The translations under genes were made by a program, and so were the position numbers. From positions 62,001 to 126,000 of the forward strand of contig CANLNM010000003.1 of the NCBI GenBank assembly GCA_947492475.1: a stretch of 64,000 nt of DNA, given 5' to 3'. This DNA is from an uncultured Paracoccaceae bacterium. GTDB lineage: Bacteria; Pseudomonadota; Alphaproteobacteria; Rhodobacterales; Rhodobacteraceae. Of this stretch, positions 44,679 through 52,559 are shown piece after piece; position 1 is the first letter of the stretch, and each line of letters starts with the position of its first letter. Under the pieces are notes generated by a model that worked only from the letters and a program-made list of their open reading frames with translations, was not told the origin of the DNA and did not search any database.

Positions 44679-44692
44679 TTGACGATCGTCAA
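44679..44692. promoter_or_regulatory. FNR/FnrL-type box between P450 operon and fnr-like gene
   Basis: TTGACGATCGTCAA, identical over all 14 bases, including the spacer, to the box at 39487. It ends 68 bp before the P450 GTG and lies about 132 bp before the divergent fnr-like ATG. Depending on the real transcription start it could activate, repress or serve as autoregulatory site. Confidence 0.78.
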
Positions 44693-44824
44693 AATTTGCC
44701 AAATTTCCGCACAATATCCGCAGGTAAGTGTTACCAAGCGCCGCAGTCGACAACGCGTCAAAGCGCAGGGTAATCTGATGTCGTGCCCCCAAAGCACGTT
44801 TTGTGAATGGCCACCGAGGCATCA

Positions 44825-45535
44825 ATGATCACCACACGCGACGCGCCACACCCTTGTGGGAAATGCGCCTTTTATTCCCAAAGTGTCTGGCAACCGGTCC
44901 ATCCCGGATCGGTTTCTGTGCTTGCGCAGGGGTTTTCGCGCAAGGACCTGGAATCGGGGCAAATCCTATACCAACAAGGAAGCGAAAACCGGGGTGTTTT
45001 TTGTGTATCCAAAGGATTGATTGCGCTCAGGGCGCTTCATATGGATGGGTCATCTACCCTTTTGAAACTTGTCTATCCCGGTGAAATATTCGGATACCGG
45101 TCCTTTCTGGGCAACGAATGTCACAAAACCGAAGCCCGCGCATTGCAACCGTCGCGTATTTGCACCGTTGCACATCGCGACGCAAACCGCGTCGTTCAAG
45201 GCAACCCATCGGTTCTGACACGGTTGACGCAACGCTGTATTTCCGAAATCGACAGCAGCCGCGCGCGGATTATCTCGGCGGCGACAACCTCTAATCGTGT
45301 GCGGCTTGCTGATGTGTTGCGCCGTTTAATGGAAACGCATGGCACCCGCATCGGCGACATGTTGCACATGCATTTGCCACTGTCGCGTTCCGACCTTGCG
45401 GATTTGATTGGGGTTCAGCCCGAAACGATGTCGCGGCTTTTCACACGACTAAAAGAAGACGGTGAATTTGTGATTTCTGGGCGTGTTATTCAAATGCCTG
45501 TTTCAGCGCTGAAACAGCGGGCAATGACGCCTTAA
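44825..45535 (+). CDS. Crp/Fnr-family regulator with incomplete FNR cysteine set
   Basis: 236 residues from the ATG at 44825, preferred because GAGG lies 5 nt upstream; another ATG 18 bp earlier has none. Cyclic-nucleotide-like sensor domain at about 30-150 and a helix-turn-helix near 185-215 (SRSDLADLIGVQPETMSRLFTRLKEDG). The E-T-M-S-R triad keeps the Glu, Ser and Arg that FNR uses to read TTGAT/C. N-terminal C11 and C14 and the distal C113 match FNR ligands, but the remaining N-terminal cysteine is absent (AFYSQSVWQP follows C14). C60 and C99 are extra. Divergent from the P450 operon, whose region carries an FNR-type box. Confidence 0.85.
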   Translation: MITTRDAPHPCGKCAFYSQSVWQPVHPGSVSVLAQGFSRKDLESGQILYQQGSENRGVFCVSKGLIALRALHMDGSSTLLKLVYPGEIFGYRSFLGNECHKTEARALQPSRICTVAHRDANRVVQGNPSVLTRLTQRCISEIDSSRARIISAATTSNRVRLADVLRRLMETHGTRIGDMLHMHLPLSRSDLADLIGVQPETMSRLFTRLKEDGEFVISGRVIQMPVSALKQRAMTP

Positions 45536-45881
45536 CCGCGTAAATGTCGGGGTCGGCCAAAGTAGGCCTGCCATTTGGCACCTCGCCCGCATGCTCATCC
45601 GATTCCTTGCGATTGTTCACGCCCAAAAACCGCGTGTGTGTGACGCCCGAACCCCACATTTCGGGGATGTCGCTGCCTGTCATACCAAAATTTTTTTCAC
45701 ATCAAAGCCACGCCAAAACGCACAGTATCTTTGTGCAATTGCGCATAGTTAGGTCGCCCTGACAGCAAGATTGGTGCAATTGTATACCGCCGTATCCCGC
45801 TAAGTTATTAAAAACATTTGATTTTTTTTGGCGGGGTAATTATAAGCCAAAACAACAGTTGCTTTTGAAAGAAAATTATCC
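45536..45881 (+). other. 346-bp promoter region before the mesaconyl-CoA cluster
   Basis: No gene is seen; short frames on both strands lack ribosome-binding sites. Near the right end the sequence becomes AT-rich. Two direct copies of GTGCAATTG (45733-45741 and 45774-45782), 41 bp apart, lie 80-120 bp upstream of the predicted transcription start and may be regulator sites. The first copy is part of a near-palindrome around GCAATTGC. A promoter is annotated separately. Confidence 0.5.
45818..45846 (+). promoter_or_regulatory. Predicted sigma-70 promoter of the mesaconyl-CoA cluster
   Basis: TTGATT (45818-45823), a 17-bp spacer and TATAAG (45841-45846) agree with the housekeeping consensus in 4 and 5 positions. 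The transcript would start near 45853, about 29 bases before the ATG at 45882. Confidence 0.6.
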
Positions 45882-46721
45882 ATGCAAAATCCAGACGTCT
45901 CACAATGGACTGGACGCTGTGAAAAACAGCGCGGTGTGCTTGACCTGAGCGCCGCGCAAAAATTGGCAGCAACGCTTGGGGACCGGGCCGGGAAAATCGG
46001 GGACCCGATGCCGTTTCTTGCCCATTGGAGCGCCTTTGTACCGCAGAGTTTGACCTCAGAATTGTCCTGTGACGGACACCCCAAGCTCGGGGGGTTTATG
46101 CCACCAGTGCCGTTGGAACGTCGGATGTGGGCGGCGGGCGCATTGACGTTTCATTCCCCGCTGCACATCGGATCAGATATCACGCGCCAGTCAACGATCC
46201 GGTCTGTCAGCCAAAAAGAAGGGGCCGCAGGTCCAATGGTTTTTGTGACCATTGCCCATGAGTATTTTGAGGATGACACCCATGCGATCAGCGAAATTCA
46301 GGACATCGTTTACCTGAATATCCCACAGCAGTTTTCGCCCCCAAAGCCCAAACCAGTCCCTGTGGATGCGGATATCACAGAAGCTGTGCCAATGTCCGAA
46401 ACGCTGCTGTTTCGGTATTCAGCCGCCACGTTTAACGCGCACCGTATCCATTACGATTTACCCTATGCGCAAGAGGTCGAAAAATATCCCGGGCTCGTTG
46501 TTCATGGCCCGCTACAGGCGACATTGCTGATGCGCGCGGCGCTCAGACAGGGTGATCGCCAGCCAAAAAAATTCAGCTTTCGTGGCATTCATCCGATGTT
46601 TCATTTCGATGATCTGCACATTTTTGGTCACGACACTGACAACGGGATGACCCTGTGCACCGGCATCGTCGGTGGACATCAGGGCATGCAGGCAAATATT
46701 ATTTGGGAGGAAAAACCATGA
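45882..46721 (+). CDS. meh: Mesaconyl-C4-CoA hydratase-type enzyme (FAS1-like/HTD2 dehydratase)
   Basis: 279 residues. Double hot-dog-fold HTD2/FAS1-like dehydratase. Segments GGFMPPVPLERRMWAAGALTF (about 68-88) and LLFRYSAATFNAHRIHYDLPYA (about 176-197), with the catalytic-type Asn-His pair and VVHGPLQATLL, match my recollection of Chloroflexus mesaconyl-C4-CoA hydratase. The reaction would be mesaconyl-C4-CoA plus water to (S)-citramalyl-CoA. The stop overlaps the CoA-transferase start as ATGA. Itaconyl-CoA hydratase, which gives the same product, is the alternative. Weak ribosome-binding site (GAAAG). Confidence 0.78.
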   Translation: MQNPDVSQWTGRCEKQRGVLDLSAAQKLAATLGDRAGKIGDPMPFLAHWSAFVPQSLTSELSCDGHPKLGGFMPPVPLERRMWAAGALTFHSPLHIGSDITRQSTIRSVSQKEGAAGPMVFVTIAHEYFEDDTHAISEIQDIVYLNIPQQFSPPKPKPVPVDADITEAVPMSETLLFRYSAATFNAHRIHYDLPYAQEVEKYPGLVVHGPLQATLLMRAALRQGDRQPKKFSFRGIHPMFHFDDLHIFGHDTDNGMTLCTGIVGGHQGMQANIIWEEKP

Positions 46722-47959
46722 GCGGCATTCTAACAGGTATGCGCATCGTTGAAGGGTCCGCTTTTGTTGCGGTGCCGCTGGCGGGCATGACATTGGCGCA
46801 GATGGGGGCGGATGTCATTCGGTTTGACCGCTTGGGCGGTGGGCTGGACGCGACACGCTGGCCCGTTGCCCCCAATGGCAACAGCCATTTCTGGGCGGGG
46901 ATGAACAAAGGCAAGCGGTCGATTGCACTGGATATGCGATCCCCCAGAGGGCGTGAATTGGTGACACAGATCATCACAGCCCCGGGCAAAGATGCGGGAA
47001 TGTTTATGACCAACCTCAAGGTACGTGGGTGGATGGATCATGAAACCCTGTCCCAGCACCGCAAAGACCTGATCATGGTTTCGCTCAAGGGGGATCGCCA
47101 TGGCCGTCCCGCGGTGGATTACACGGTCAATCCGGCGCTCGGCTTTCCGGCGATCACTGGTCCAGAAGGCTCGACCGATCCCGTCGCTCATGCGCTCCCT
47201 GCATGGGATTGTGTTGCCGGTCAGCTCATGGTGTCGGCATTGCTTGCTGCGGAACGACATCGTTTTAAAACGGGGCGCGGGCAGGATGTGGAGTTTTCCC
47301 TAAAGGATGTTGGTGCTGCAATGTTGGGCAATTTGGGCATCATTGGGGACACTGCGATGGGGGGGACCAAACGGCAGAAATCAGGAAACGCATTATATGG
47401 GGCCTATGGGCAGGATTTTATCTGCGCAGATGGGCAGCGCATTATGGTGATCGGGCTGACAGGTCGGCAATGGCGCGGGCTCATTTCTGCGACAGAAACA
47501 CAGGCCCCTCTGGATGCGCTTTCGACATCTCTGGGCGTGGATTTTGACGACGAAGGAATGCGTTACATTCATCGCAATGCAATCACTGACCTCTTTAAAC
47601 CTTGGTTTGCGGCCCGCGACGCTGCATCGATCGGCAAACAATTCGATGAACTGGGCCTGACATGGTCACTGTTTCGGGATTTCGAATCTGCATTGTCAAA
47701 TGATGATGATTTATCCACCGAAAACCCAATGTTTTCCGAGATTGAGAACCCCGGACTGGGCCGTTTCCTGGTTCCAGGTTCGCCATTGAATTTCTCAGAC
47801 TATGATCGGGATGAACCCAGCCCAGCCCCCATCCTAGGGGCAAACACAGAAGAAATACTTGGGGATGTGGTGGGCTTACCGGATGTCGAAATCGCATCGC
47901 TCTTTGACGAAGGGGTGGTCAAAGGACCTGCAGGCAAAAACATGCGCCCAGCGGCCTGA
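46718..47959 (+). CDS. mct: Mesaconyl-CoA C1-C4 CoA transferase-type enzyme (CaiB/BaiF)
   Basis: 413 residues, class III CoA transferase. The N-terminus RIVEGSAFVAVPLAGMTLAQ and ADVIRFDRLGGGLDATRWPV, then FWAGMNKGKRSIALDMRSP, closely follow the pattern I recall for Chloroflexus Mct, which moves CoA within the same molecule from C1 to C4 of mesaconate. The catalytic aspartate of the family is probably in LPAWDCVAGQL near residue 167. Coupled to the hydratase gene by overlap; GGAGG precedes the ATG. The alternative is succinyl-CoA:itaconate CoA transferase (Ict), in the same family and with similar neighbours. Confidence 0.78.
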   Translation: MSGILTGMRIVEGSAFVAVPLAGMTLAQMGADVIRFDRLGGGLDATRWPVAPNGNSHFWAGMNKGKRSIALDMRSPRGRELVTQIITAPGKDAGMFMTNLKVRGWMDHETLSQHRKDLIMVSLKGDRHGRPAVDYTVNPALGFPAITGPEGSTDPVAHALPAWDCVAGQLMVSALLAAERHRFKTGRGQDVEFSLKDVGAAMLGNLGIIGDTAMGGTKRQKSGNALYGAYGQDFICADGQRIMVIGLTGRQWRGLISATETQAPLDALSTSLGVDFDDEGMRYIHRNAITDLFKPWFAARDAASIGKQFDELGLTWSLFRDFESALSNDDDLSTENPMFSEIENPGLGRFLVPGSPLNFSDYDRDEPSPAPILGANTEEILGDVVGLPDVEIASLFDEGVVKGPAGKNMRPAA

Positions 47960-48008
47960 AGTTGCGACAAAACCCACATACTATTTTCTGATTAGTTAGG
48001 TCACCAAC

Positions 48009-48815
48009 ATGCCCCCGTTCAAACCACTTGTGACGCCGCTTTTTGTCCCCGCGACGCGACCTGATCGCATTTCAAAGGCGGCGCGCAGTGGGGCCGACGC
48101 GATCATCGTCGACCTAGAAGACGCGGTGCCGCCATCTGAAAAAGTGAAGGCCCGATCAAATCTGGCAGACTATTTGTCTGATGCCACAATCCCAATCATT
48201 TTGCGGATAAATGCCGTAGATACAGATTGGTTTGAACAGGACGTACGATTTGCGCGCCATGCCGGGATCAGCGGCGTGATGCTGCCAAAGACAGAACACG
48301 CGGCCGATTGTGCAAAAATTGGGCTAGACCTGCCGGTGATTGGCCTGATTGAATCGGCCAAAGGTGTCGTGAACCTGCCTGATATCTGTCGGGCGACCAA
48401 CCTGCGTCAACTGGCTTTTGGGTCCATTGATTATGCGTTTGACGTTGGCTGTGGCGAAACCCGTGATGCGCTGCTGCTTGCGCGTTTGGCTTTGGTGACG
48501 CATTCGCGGGCCCAAAACCTGCCACCGCCTGTGGATGGCGTGACAACATCCGTGACCGACGATGCTTTGATCCGTTCGGATGCGGACTATGCGGCCAATC
48601 TGGGATTTTCAGGTAAATTGGTCATTCATCCAAGCCAAGTGGATATCGTTCGCCGCGCAATGCGCCCAAGTGATGCTGAAAGGGCATGGGCTCAGGATGT
48701 TTGCGACGCGGATCAGGCCCATGGCGGGGCTGCCGTTTTAATCGATGGTCGAATGATTGACGCACCGATTGTCAAAAAAGCGAAACGTATCTTAGCCAGG
48801 GCTGGTCTGACCTAG
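48009..48815 (+). CDS. ccl: Citramalyl-CoA lyase-type protein (HpcH/CitE family)
   Basis: 268 residues, short CitE-like TIM barrel. Metal- and substrate-binding features are DAIIVDLEDAVPPSEK (about 30-45), LRINAVDTDWF (with the conserved Arg), GVMLPKTE, and IGLIESAKGVVN; FGSIDYAFDVG follows. It would split (S)-citramalyl-CoA to acetyl-CoA and pyruvate. Length resembles Pseudomonas itaconate-pathway Ccl more than the longer malyl-CoA lyases of the ethylmalonyl-CoA pathway. 49 bp after the CoA transferase; same strand, likely one operon. Confidence 0.82.
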   Translation: MPPFKPLVTPLFVPATRPDRISKAARSGADAIIVDLEDAVPPSEKVKARSNLADYLSDATIPIILRINAVDTDWFEQDVRFARHAGISGVMLPKTEHAADCAKIGLDLPVIGLIESAKGVVNLPDICRATNLRQLAFGSIDYAFDVGCGETRDALLLARLALVTHSRAQNLPPPVDGVTTSVTDDALIRSDADYAANLGFSGKLVIHPSQVDIVRRAMRPSDAERAWAQDVCDADQAHGGAAVLIDGRMIDAPIVKKAKRILARAGLT

Positions 48816-48843
48816 GGGGTTATATGTTTCCAAATGCGCAATG

Positions 48844-49098
48844 TTATGAGCTGGCCAACGCTGCCAATTCCGTTTTGTTGCGACAATAATCCGGTGCAGC
48901 AGTGGCGCTGGGATTTTGATCCAACCAATGTTTACACCCTTGTGGATTATCACAGGTGCGACAGGCATTGATGATTTCAGCATAGCTGCGCTGGGTCAAT
49001 TTACCATCGCGCAACGCATCCCCCAGATTGGCGCCAACGGCCTTTGACATACCGATGGTCAGCCAAAAATGATCACGTGGATTGCCCATTGGGTGCAT
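48844..49098 (-). CDS. DUF6455-type small protein
   Basis: 84 residues. HFWLTIGMSKAVGANLGDALRDGKLTQRSY, in two parts, leads to four cysteines (CRTCDNPQGCKHW and DYC), an arrangement seen in small Rhodobacterales proteins of the DUF6455 group; the cysteines may bind a metal. The ATG at 49098 follows AAAGGAGACCAGTC, which decides it over an in-frame codon 36 bp earlier. Function unknown. Confidence 0.75.
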   Translation of the reverse strand: MHPMGNPRDHFWLTIGMSKAVGANLGDALRDGKLTQRSYAEIINACRTCDNPQGCKHWLDQNPSATAAPDYCRNKTELAALASS

Positions 49099-49195
49099 GA
49101 CTGGTCTCCTTTGTTGGGCGCAATATGATGCCAAACAAAGGGGGCCGTCTTTGCGTCAGATCAAACCTGATCGGCGCTGCAATCAATCGCCGCTA

Positions 49196-49942
49196 TTACA
49201 GGCGTGCAGCCACACGTTGCACCGCCGCAATACGGGCCGCATTGGGGGGATGGCTGCTTAGGAAATGGTCACCGGGATCGGGGATCCGGGTAAAGAACTG
49301 GGCCCCAATTAGGGGATCATACCCAGCGAGATGCGCAATCCGTGCGCCCATTTCATCGGCCTCTAGTTCAAATTCCTGACTAAAGGTGCGCGCGCCAACC
49401 AAAGCGCCAATTTCCTGCGCGGTTTCTAACGCTTCGGAGGAATCCGTGCCCAAGGTTCCGGCCAATTGGCCAAACACCTGTGCCCCGATGGCCGCATTGC
49501 GCCGCTGCACGTCCAGATGCCCCGCAATATGGTGAGCTGCCTCATGGGCCATGACAAATGCGATTTCTTCTTTGTTTTGAGTTTCCCTCAGCAAAGCCAA
49601 GGTAAACGCGATGATCGGCCGCCCGGTTTCATCCACCGTTTGAAACGCATTTGGCGGCGCGTTGGGACTGTCGTCGACAACAATCAGAAAATCGCAATTG
49701 CCGCGTGACAATCGACGCCGGCATTCTGCCTCGGCCACAGGTTCCAGCTGGTTCACAACTTCGATGAAATCCCGCGCAAGTTGTCGGGCATCCCGACGCG
49801 GAACATTGGCACTGGCGCGCAATTGCGGTGTCTGCGGCTGGGTCGTCGGCGATGTTTGCGCAGGCGTATCGATCGGTTGTGTTGCATCAACACACGCCAT
49901 CAAACCAAAGGCCATTCCCAGACCAAGAACCAAGTTACGCAT
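49196..49942 (-). CDS. M48-family metalloprotease lipoprotein
   Basis: 248 residues. A lipoprotein signal (MRNLVLGLGMAFGLMAC, lipid on C17) is followed by a Thr/Pro/Gln-rich linker and a peptidase M48 domain: zinc motif HEAAH at 133-137 and third ligand in ELEADEMGA near 193, then SSHPPNAARI. Similar to the protease half of BepA/LoiP but without TPR repeats. It probably acts on misassembled envelope proteins. Periplasmic, membrane-anchored. Confidence 0.9.
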   Translation of the reverse strand: MRNLVLGLGMAFGLMACVDATQPIDTPAQTSPTTQPQTPQLRASANVPRRDARQLARDFIEVVNQLEPVAEAECRRRLSRGNCDFLIVVDDSPNAPPNAFQTVDETGRPIIAFTLALLRETQNKEEIAFVMAHEAAHHIAGHLDVQRRNAAIGAQVFGQLAGTLGTDSSEALETAQEIGALVGARTFSQEFELEADEMGARIAHLAGYDPLIGAQFFTRIPDPGDHFLSSHPPNAARIAAVQRVAARL

Positions 49943-50052
49943 ATAAACTCTCCTGCGGGTTTGTCCCTATGTAACGAATGCAAAAGCATCGGGCCAGTCC
50001 CGATTGTGTGAACGCCCTTTGCACAACCCGGAATGCAGGCTAACATACAGAT

Positions 50053-50316
50053 ATGTTTACCATAGAACACGATTTCGACGCCTCGGTCATTACCCTCGTT
50101 GACGAAGGCGAAACCCCTCTAAAAGAAGACGTGATCGTGAATGCATTTGCAGAAGTGATCACCGTGACCCAATACGATCCCCGCACGGATCGCGATGTGA
50201 CAATTACGCTGTCTTTGTCGCAATTGCGGGATCTGGGCGCGGCGCTGGATCTACCAGAAGGTGTGTATCGCATCCGCCCCTTTCAGGACGGCGATCCCCC
50301 AGAGGACAGCGTCTAG
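50053..50316 (+). CDS. Small conserved-looking hypothetical protein
   Basis: 87 residues, acidic, beta-rich start (MFTIEHDFDASVITLVDEG) and a helix SLSQLRDLGAALDLPEGVY. No membrane span or signal. I do not recognise it, but codon use is like real neighbours and the frame fits a gap between genes. The ribosome-binding site is weak (ACAGAT). An imperfect 14-bp triple repeat follows the stop. Confidence 0.6.
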   Translation: MFTIEHDFDASVITLVDEGETPLKEDVIVNAFAEVITVTQYDPRTDRDVTITLSLSQLRDLGAALDLPEGVYRIRPFQDGDPPEDSV

Positions 50317-50358
50317 CCCCCCGGCTGATTGCCCCCGGTTGGTTCCCCCGGCTGGATG
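50317..50358. repeat. Three imperfect tandem 14-bp units
   Basis: Units at 50317, 50331 and 50345 share the core CCCCCGGYTG, for example CCCCCCGGCTGATT and GCCCCCGGTTGGTT. They start directly after the stop of the small upstream gene. Copies this short and few may be chance in GC-rich DNA. Confidence 0.45.
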
Positions 50359-50521
50359 ACCTACCTTGTGGCGGGCGTCCAAACACAGATCGCAACCGCG
50401 AAATTCCCGCACGCCATCCGATTTGGGCGCAAAACGATGGCTTTTGCCGGGGCAAAGGGGTGGTATGCATGGCCAAGGACCCTTAAATCCGTTTCAACCT
50501 TTGAAACCGACAGGACATTTT

Positions 50522-51100
50522 ATGCCCATCGCCAACCAAGCCGCACTTGAATTTTTGCTGTGTCGGCGGTCGCGCCCCGCCAAAACACTGACGACACCGG
50601 TTCCCGATCGCGCTGATCTGGACATTTTGCTGACCGCGGCCTGTCGCACACCGGATCACGGCAAACTGGAACCCTGGCGGTTCATCGTCCTGCAAAAGGC
50701 GGCCCTGTCGCGGTTGGGGGATGCCGTTGCGGCGCGCGGTGCGGCATTGGATATCGACCCTGACAAAATCGAAAAGGCGCAATTGCAATTTTCCAACGCA
50801 GATCTGGCCGTGGCAGTTGTCAGCGCACCGGTTGTGTCCCCTAAAATCCCTCAGATCGAACAGGTTTTATCGGCGGGGGCCGTGTGTGCCGCATTGTTGA
50901 ACGCGGCTTTGGCTGCGGGTTGGGGGGCCAATTGGCTGTCAGGCTGGGCGTCCCATGATCGCGATTTTGTTGAACAAAATCTGGGATTAGCCCCAAATGA
51001 AACCATTGCGGGCTTTATCCATATCGGCACCGAACGCGTCGCACCACCAGAACGGCCCCGCCCTGATTTAGCCACCAAAGTCACATGGGTTCAGTCATGA
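50522..51100 (+). CDS. Nitroreductase-family protein
   Basis: 192 residues, FMN-dependent nitroreductase fold of the short YdjA/Pfam Nitroreductase type. FLLCRRSRPAKTL at the start binds the FMN phosphate, and CRTPDHGKLEPWRFIVLQ (about 45-62) and AALAAGWGANWLSGWAS (about 128-144) are characteristic. The ATG at 50522 starts the conserved part. Substrate unknown. The stop overlaps the EI24 gene start as ATGA. Confidence 0.9.
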   Translation: MPIANQAALEFLLCRRSRPAKTLTTPVPDRADLDILLTAACRTPDHGKLEPWRFIVLQKAALSRLGDAVAARGAALDIDPDKIEKAQLQFSNADLAVAVVSAPVVSPKIPQIEQVLSAGAVCAALLNAALAAGWGANWLSGWASHDRDFVEQNLGLAPNETIAGFIHIGTERVAPPERPRPDLATKVTWVQS

Positions 51101-51792
51101 TCATCACCGACTTTTTCAAGGCATTCGCCCAATTGCCCGATCCCCGCTTTCGGCGTGTATTGTGGCTGGGAATTGCGTTGACCATCGCGTTGCTGGTCGG
51201 GGCTTATGCCGTTTTGTTGTGGTTCATCAACAGCACGTCGGGCGAACCCATAACCATCCCCGGCATCGGTGAAATCTCATGGCTAGGCGACCTGCTGGGC
51301 TGGGGCAGTTTGTTGTTGATGTTCATCCTGTCGATATTCCTGATGGTGCCGGTTGCTTCGGCGATCACATCGATGTTTCTGGATGACGTCGCGCAGGCGG
51401 TTGAGGATGTGCACTATCCCCATTTGCCCGATATTCCCCGCACGCCATTTGGCGACGCGTTTCGCGACACTATCAATTTTCTCGGGGTTTTGATTGGCGC
51501 AAACCTATTGGCGATCATCGCATATGGGTTGCTGCCCTTTGCCGCGATTGTCATTTTCTGGGGGCTGAACGGTTATCTGCTGGGCCGGGAATATTTTCAG
51601 ATCGCTGCCATGCGTCGGATCGGACGCCAAAATGCCAAAGCGCTGCGCAAACAGCATTCCGGTGAAATCTGGCTGGCTGGTTGTCTGATGGCGATCCCTC
51701 TGACGGTGCCGTTATTGAACCTGATCATCCCAATCTTGGGGGCCGCCACGTTCACGCATCTGTTTCATCGGTTGAACAACAAGGCAGGCTAA
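51097..51792 (+). CDS. EI24-domain membrane protein
   Basis: 231 residues, PF07264 (EI24/CysZ-like) with four to six hydrophobic segments. ILSIFLMVPVASAITSMFLDDVAQAVE (about 75-100) is the typical middle part. CysZ members import sulfate, but this short alphaproteobacterial type has no confirmed function. The start at 51097 overlaps the nitroreductase stop; another ATG 12 bp earlier is possible. The 3' end overlaps the convergent nudix gene by 4 bp. Confidence 0.83.
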   Translation: MIITDFFKAFAQLPDPRFRRVLWLGIALTIALLVGAYAVLLWFINSTSGEPITIPGIGEISWLGDLLGWGSLLLMFILSIFLMVPVASAITSMFLDDVAQAVEDVHYPHLPDIPRTPFGDAFRDTINFLGVLIGANLLAIIAYGLLPFAAIVIFWGLNGYLLGREYFQIAAMRRIGRQNAKALRKQHSGEIWLAGCLMAIPLTVPLLNLIIPILGAATFTHLFHRLNNKAG

Positions 51793-52211
51793 GCCCGCAC
51801 CGCGATGGCCATTTGCAACACGTTCGCGACGTCCGCGCTCATGTTTAGATTGCCGTCCAGAACCTGTGATAGGGGCATCCAAGCTGCGTCAGAAACATCA
51901 TCGGCAGCTTGGGGCGTGCCGCTGACATAATCGCAGTGAACCGCAGCCAGCAGGTAGTGATATTCCAGCGTGCCATCAGGGTTGTGACCGATGATGTCGA
52001 GGTTGGTTAAATACCCAACGGCGCGCACAGTCACACCGGTTTCTTCGGCCACTTCGCGCATAGCCGCCGCAAGTGCAGTTTCACCCGGATCAACATGCCC
52101 CCCCGGATAGCCCCACAGCCCGGTATCAGGTGGATTTTTGCGCCGCACAAGCAGGACGTGATCGCCCTGCACAACAACCGCAATGGCCGCAAGTTTTGGC
52201 CAATGCGTCAT
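51789..52211 (-). CDS. NUDIX hydrolase
   Basis: 140 residues. The Nudix box GX5EX7REUXEEXGU is complete in GGHVDPGETALAAAMREVAEETGV (about 39-62, given here in two-part sense: GGHVDPGE then REVAEETGV). Probably hydrolyses a nucleoside diphosphate derivative; specificity unknown. It is the last gene of mce-DUF1467-nudix, 2 bp after DUF1467. Confidence 0.92.
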   Translation of the reverse strand: MTHWPKLAAIAVVVQGDHVLLVRRKNPPDTGLWGYPGGHVDPGETALAAAMREVAEETGVTVRAVGYLTNLDIIGHNPDGTLEYHYLLAAVHCDYVSGTPQAADDVSDAAWMPLSQVLDGNLNMSADVANVLQMAIAVRA

Positions 52212-52213
52212 GT

Positions 52214-52525
52214 TTATTCAGCATCCAATACATCAGGGTGCATGGACGGAATATGCGGCGATGCCATCCGATCAAACCAATCCATATCCCGAACAGAGAT
52301 CACCCCAGACAGAATGGTGCCCGCAATGATGCCAAACACCCCCAACGAAACAACGCTGGTGATCTTGGCTTTGCGGGCGATATTCACGTCACTGGGCGCG
52401 GATTTATGGGTGCCGGGAACCACCTCTCCTGCTTCGCCTTGCGTTGTCAGACGCAAGGGCAGCACAATAAAGAACACCATGAACCAGATCACGGCAAATA
52501 ATACCAACGCCGATGTGATTCCCAT
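52214..52525 (-). CDS. DUF1467-family membrane protein
   Basis: 103 residues with two membrane spans (about 5-25 and 55-75). FAVIWFMVFFIVLPLRLTTQGE and VVPGTHKSAP are the family pattern, common in Alphaproteobacteria downstream of methylmalonyl-CoA epimerase, as here (34-bp gap). No function known. Confidence 0.88.
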   Translation of the reverse strand: MGITSALVLFAVIWFMVFFIVLPLRLTTQGEAGEVVPGTHKSAPSDVNIARKAKITSVVSLGVFGIIAGTILSGVISVRDMDWFDRMASPHIPSMHPDVLDAE

Positions 52526-52559
52526 TGTTCGATCCTTTCACGTGCCGCGGATTGCGACG

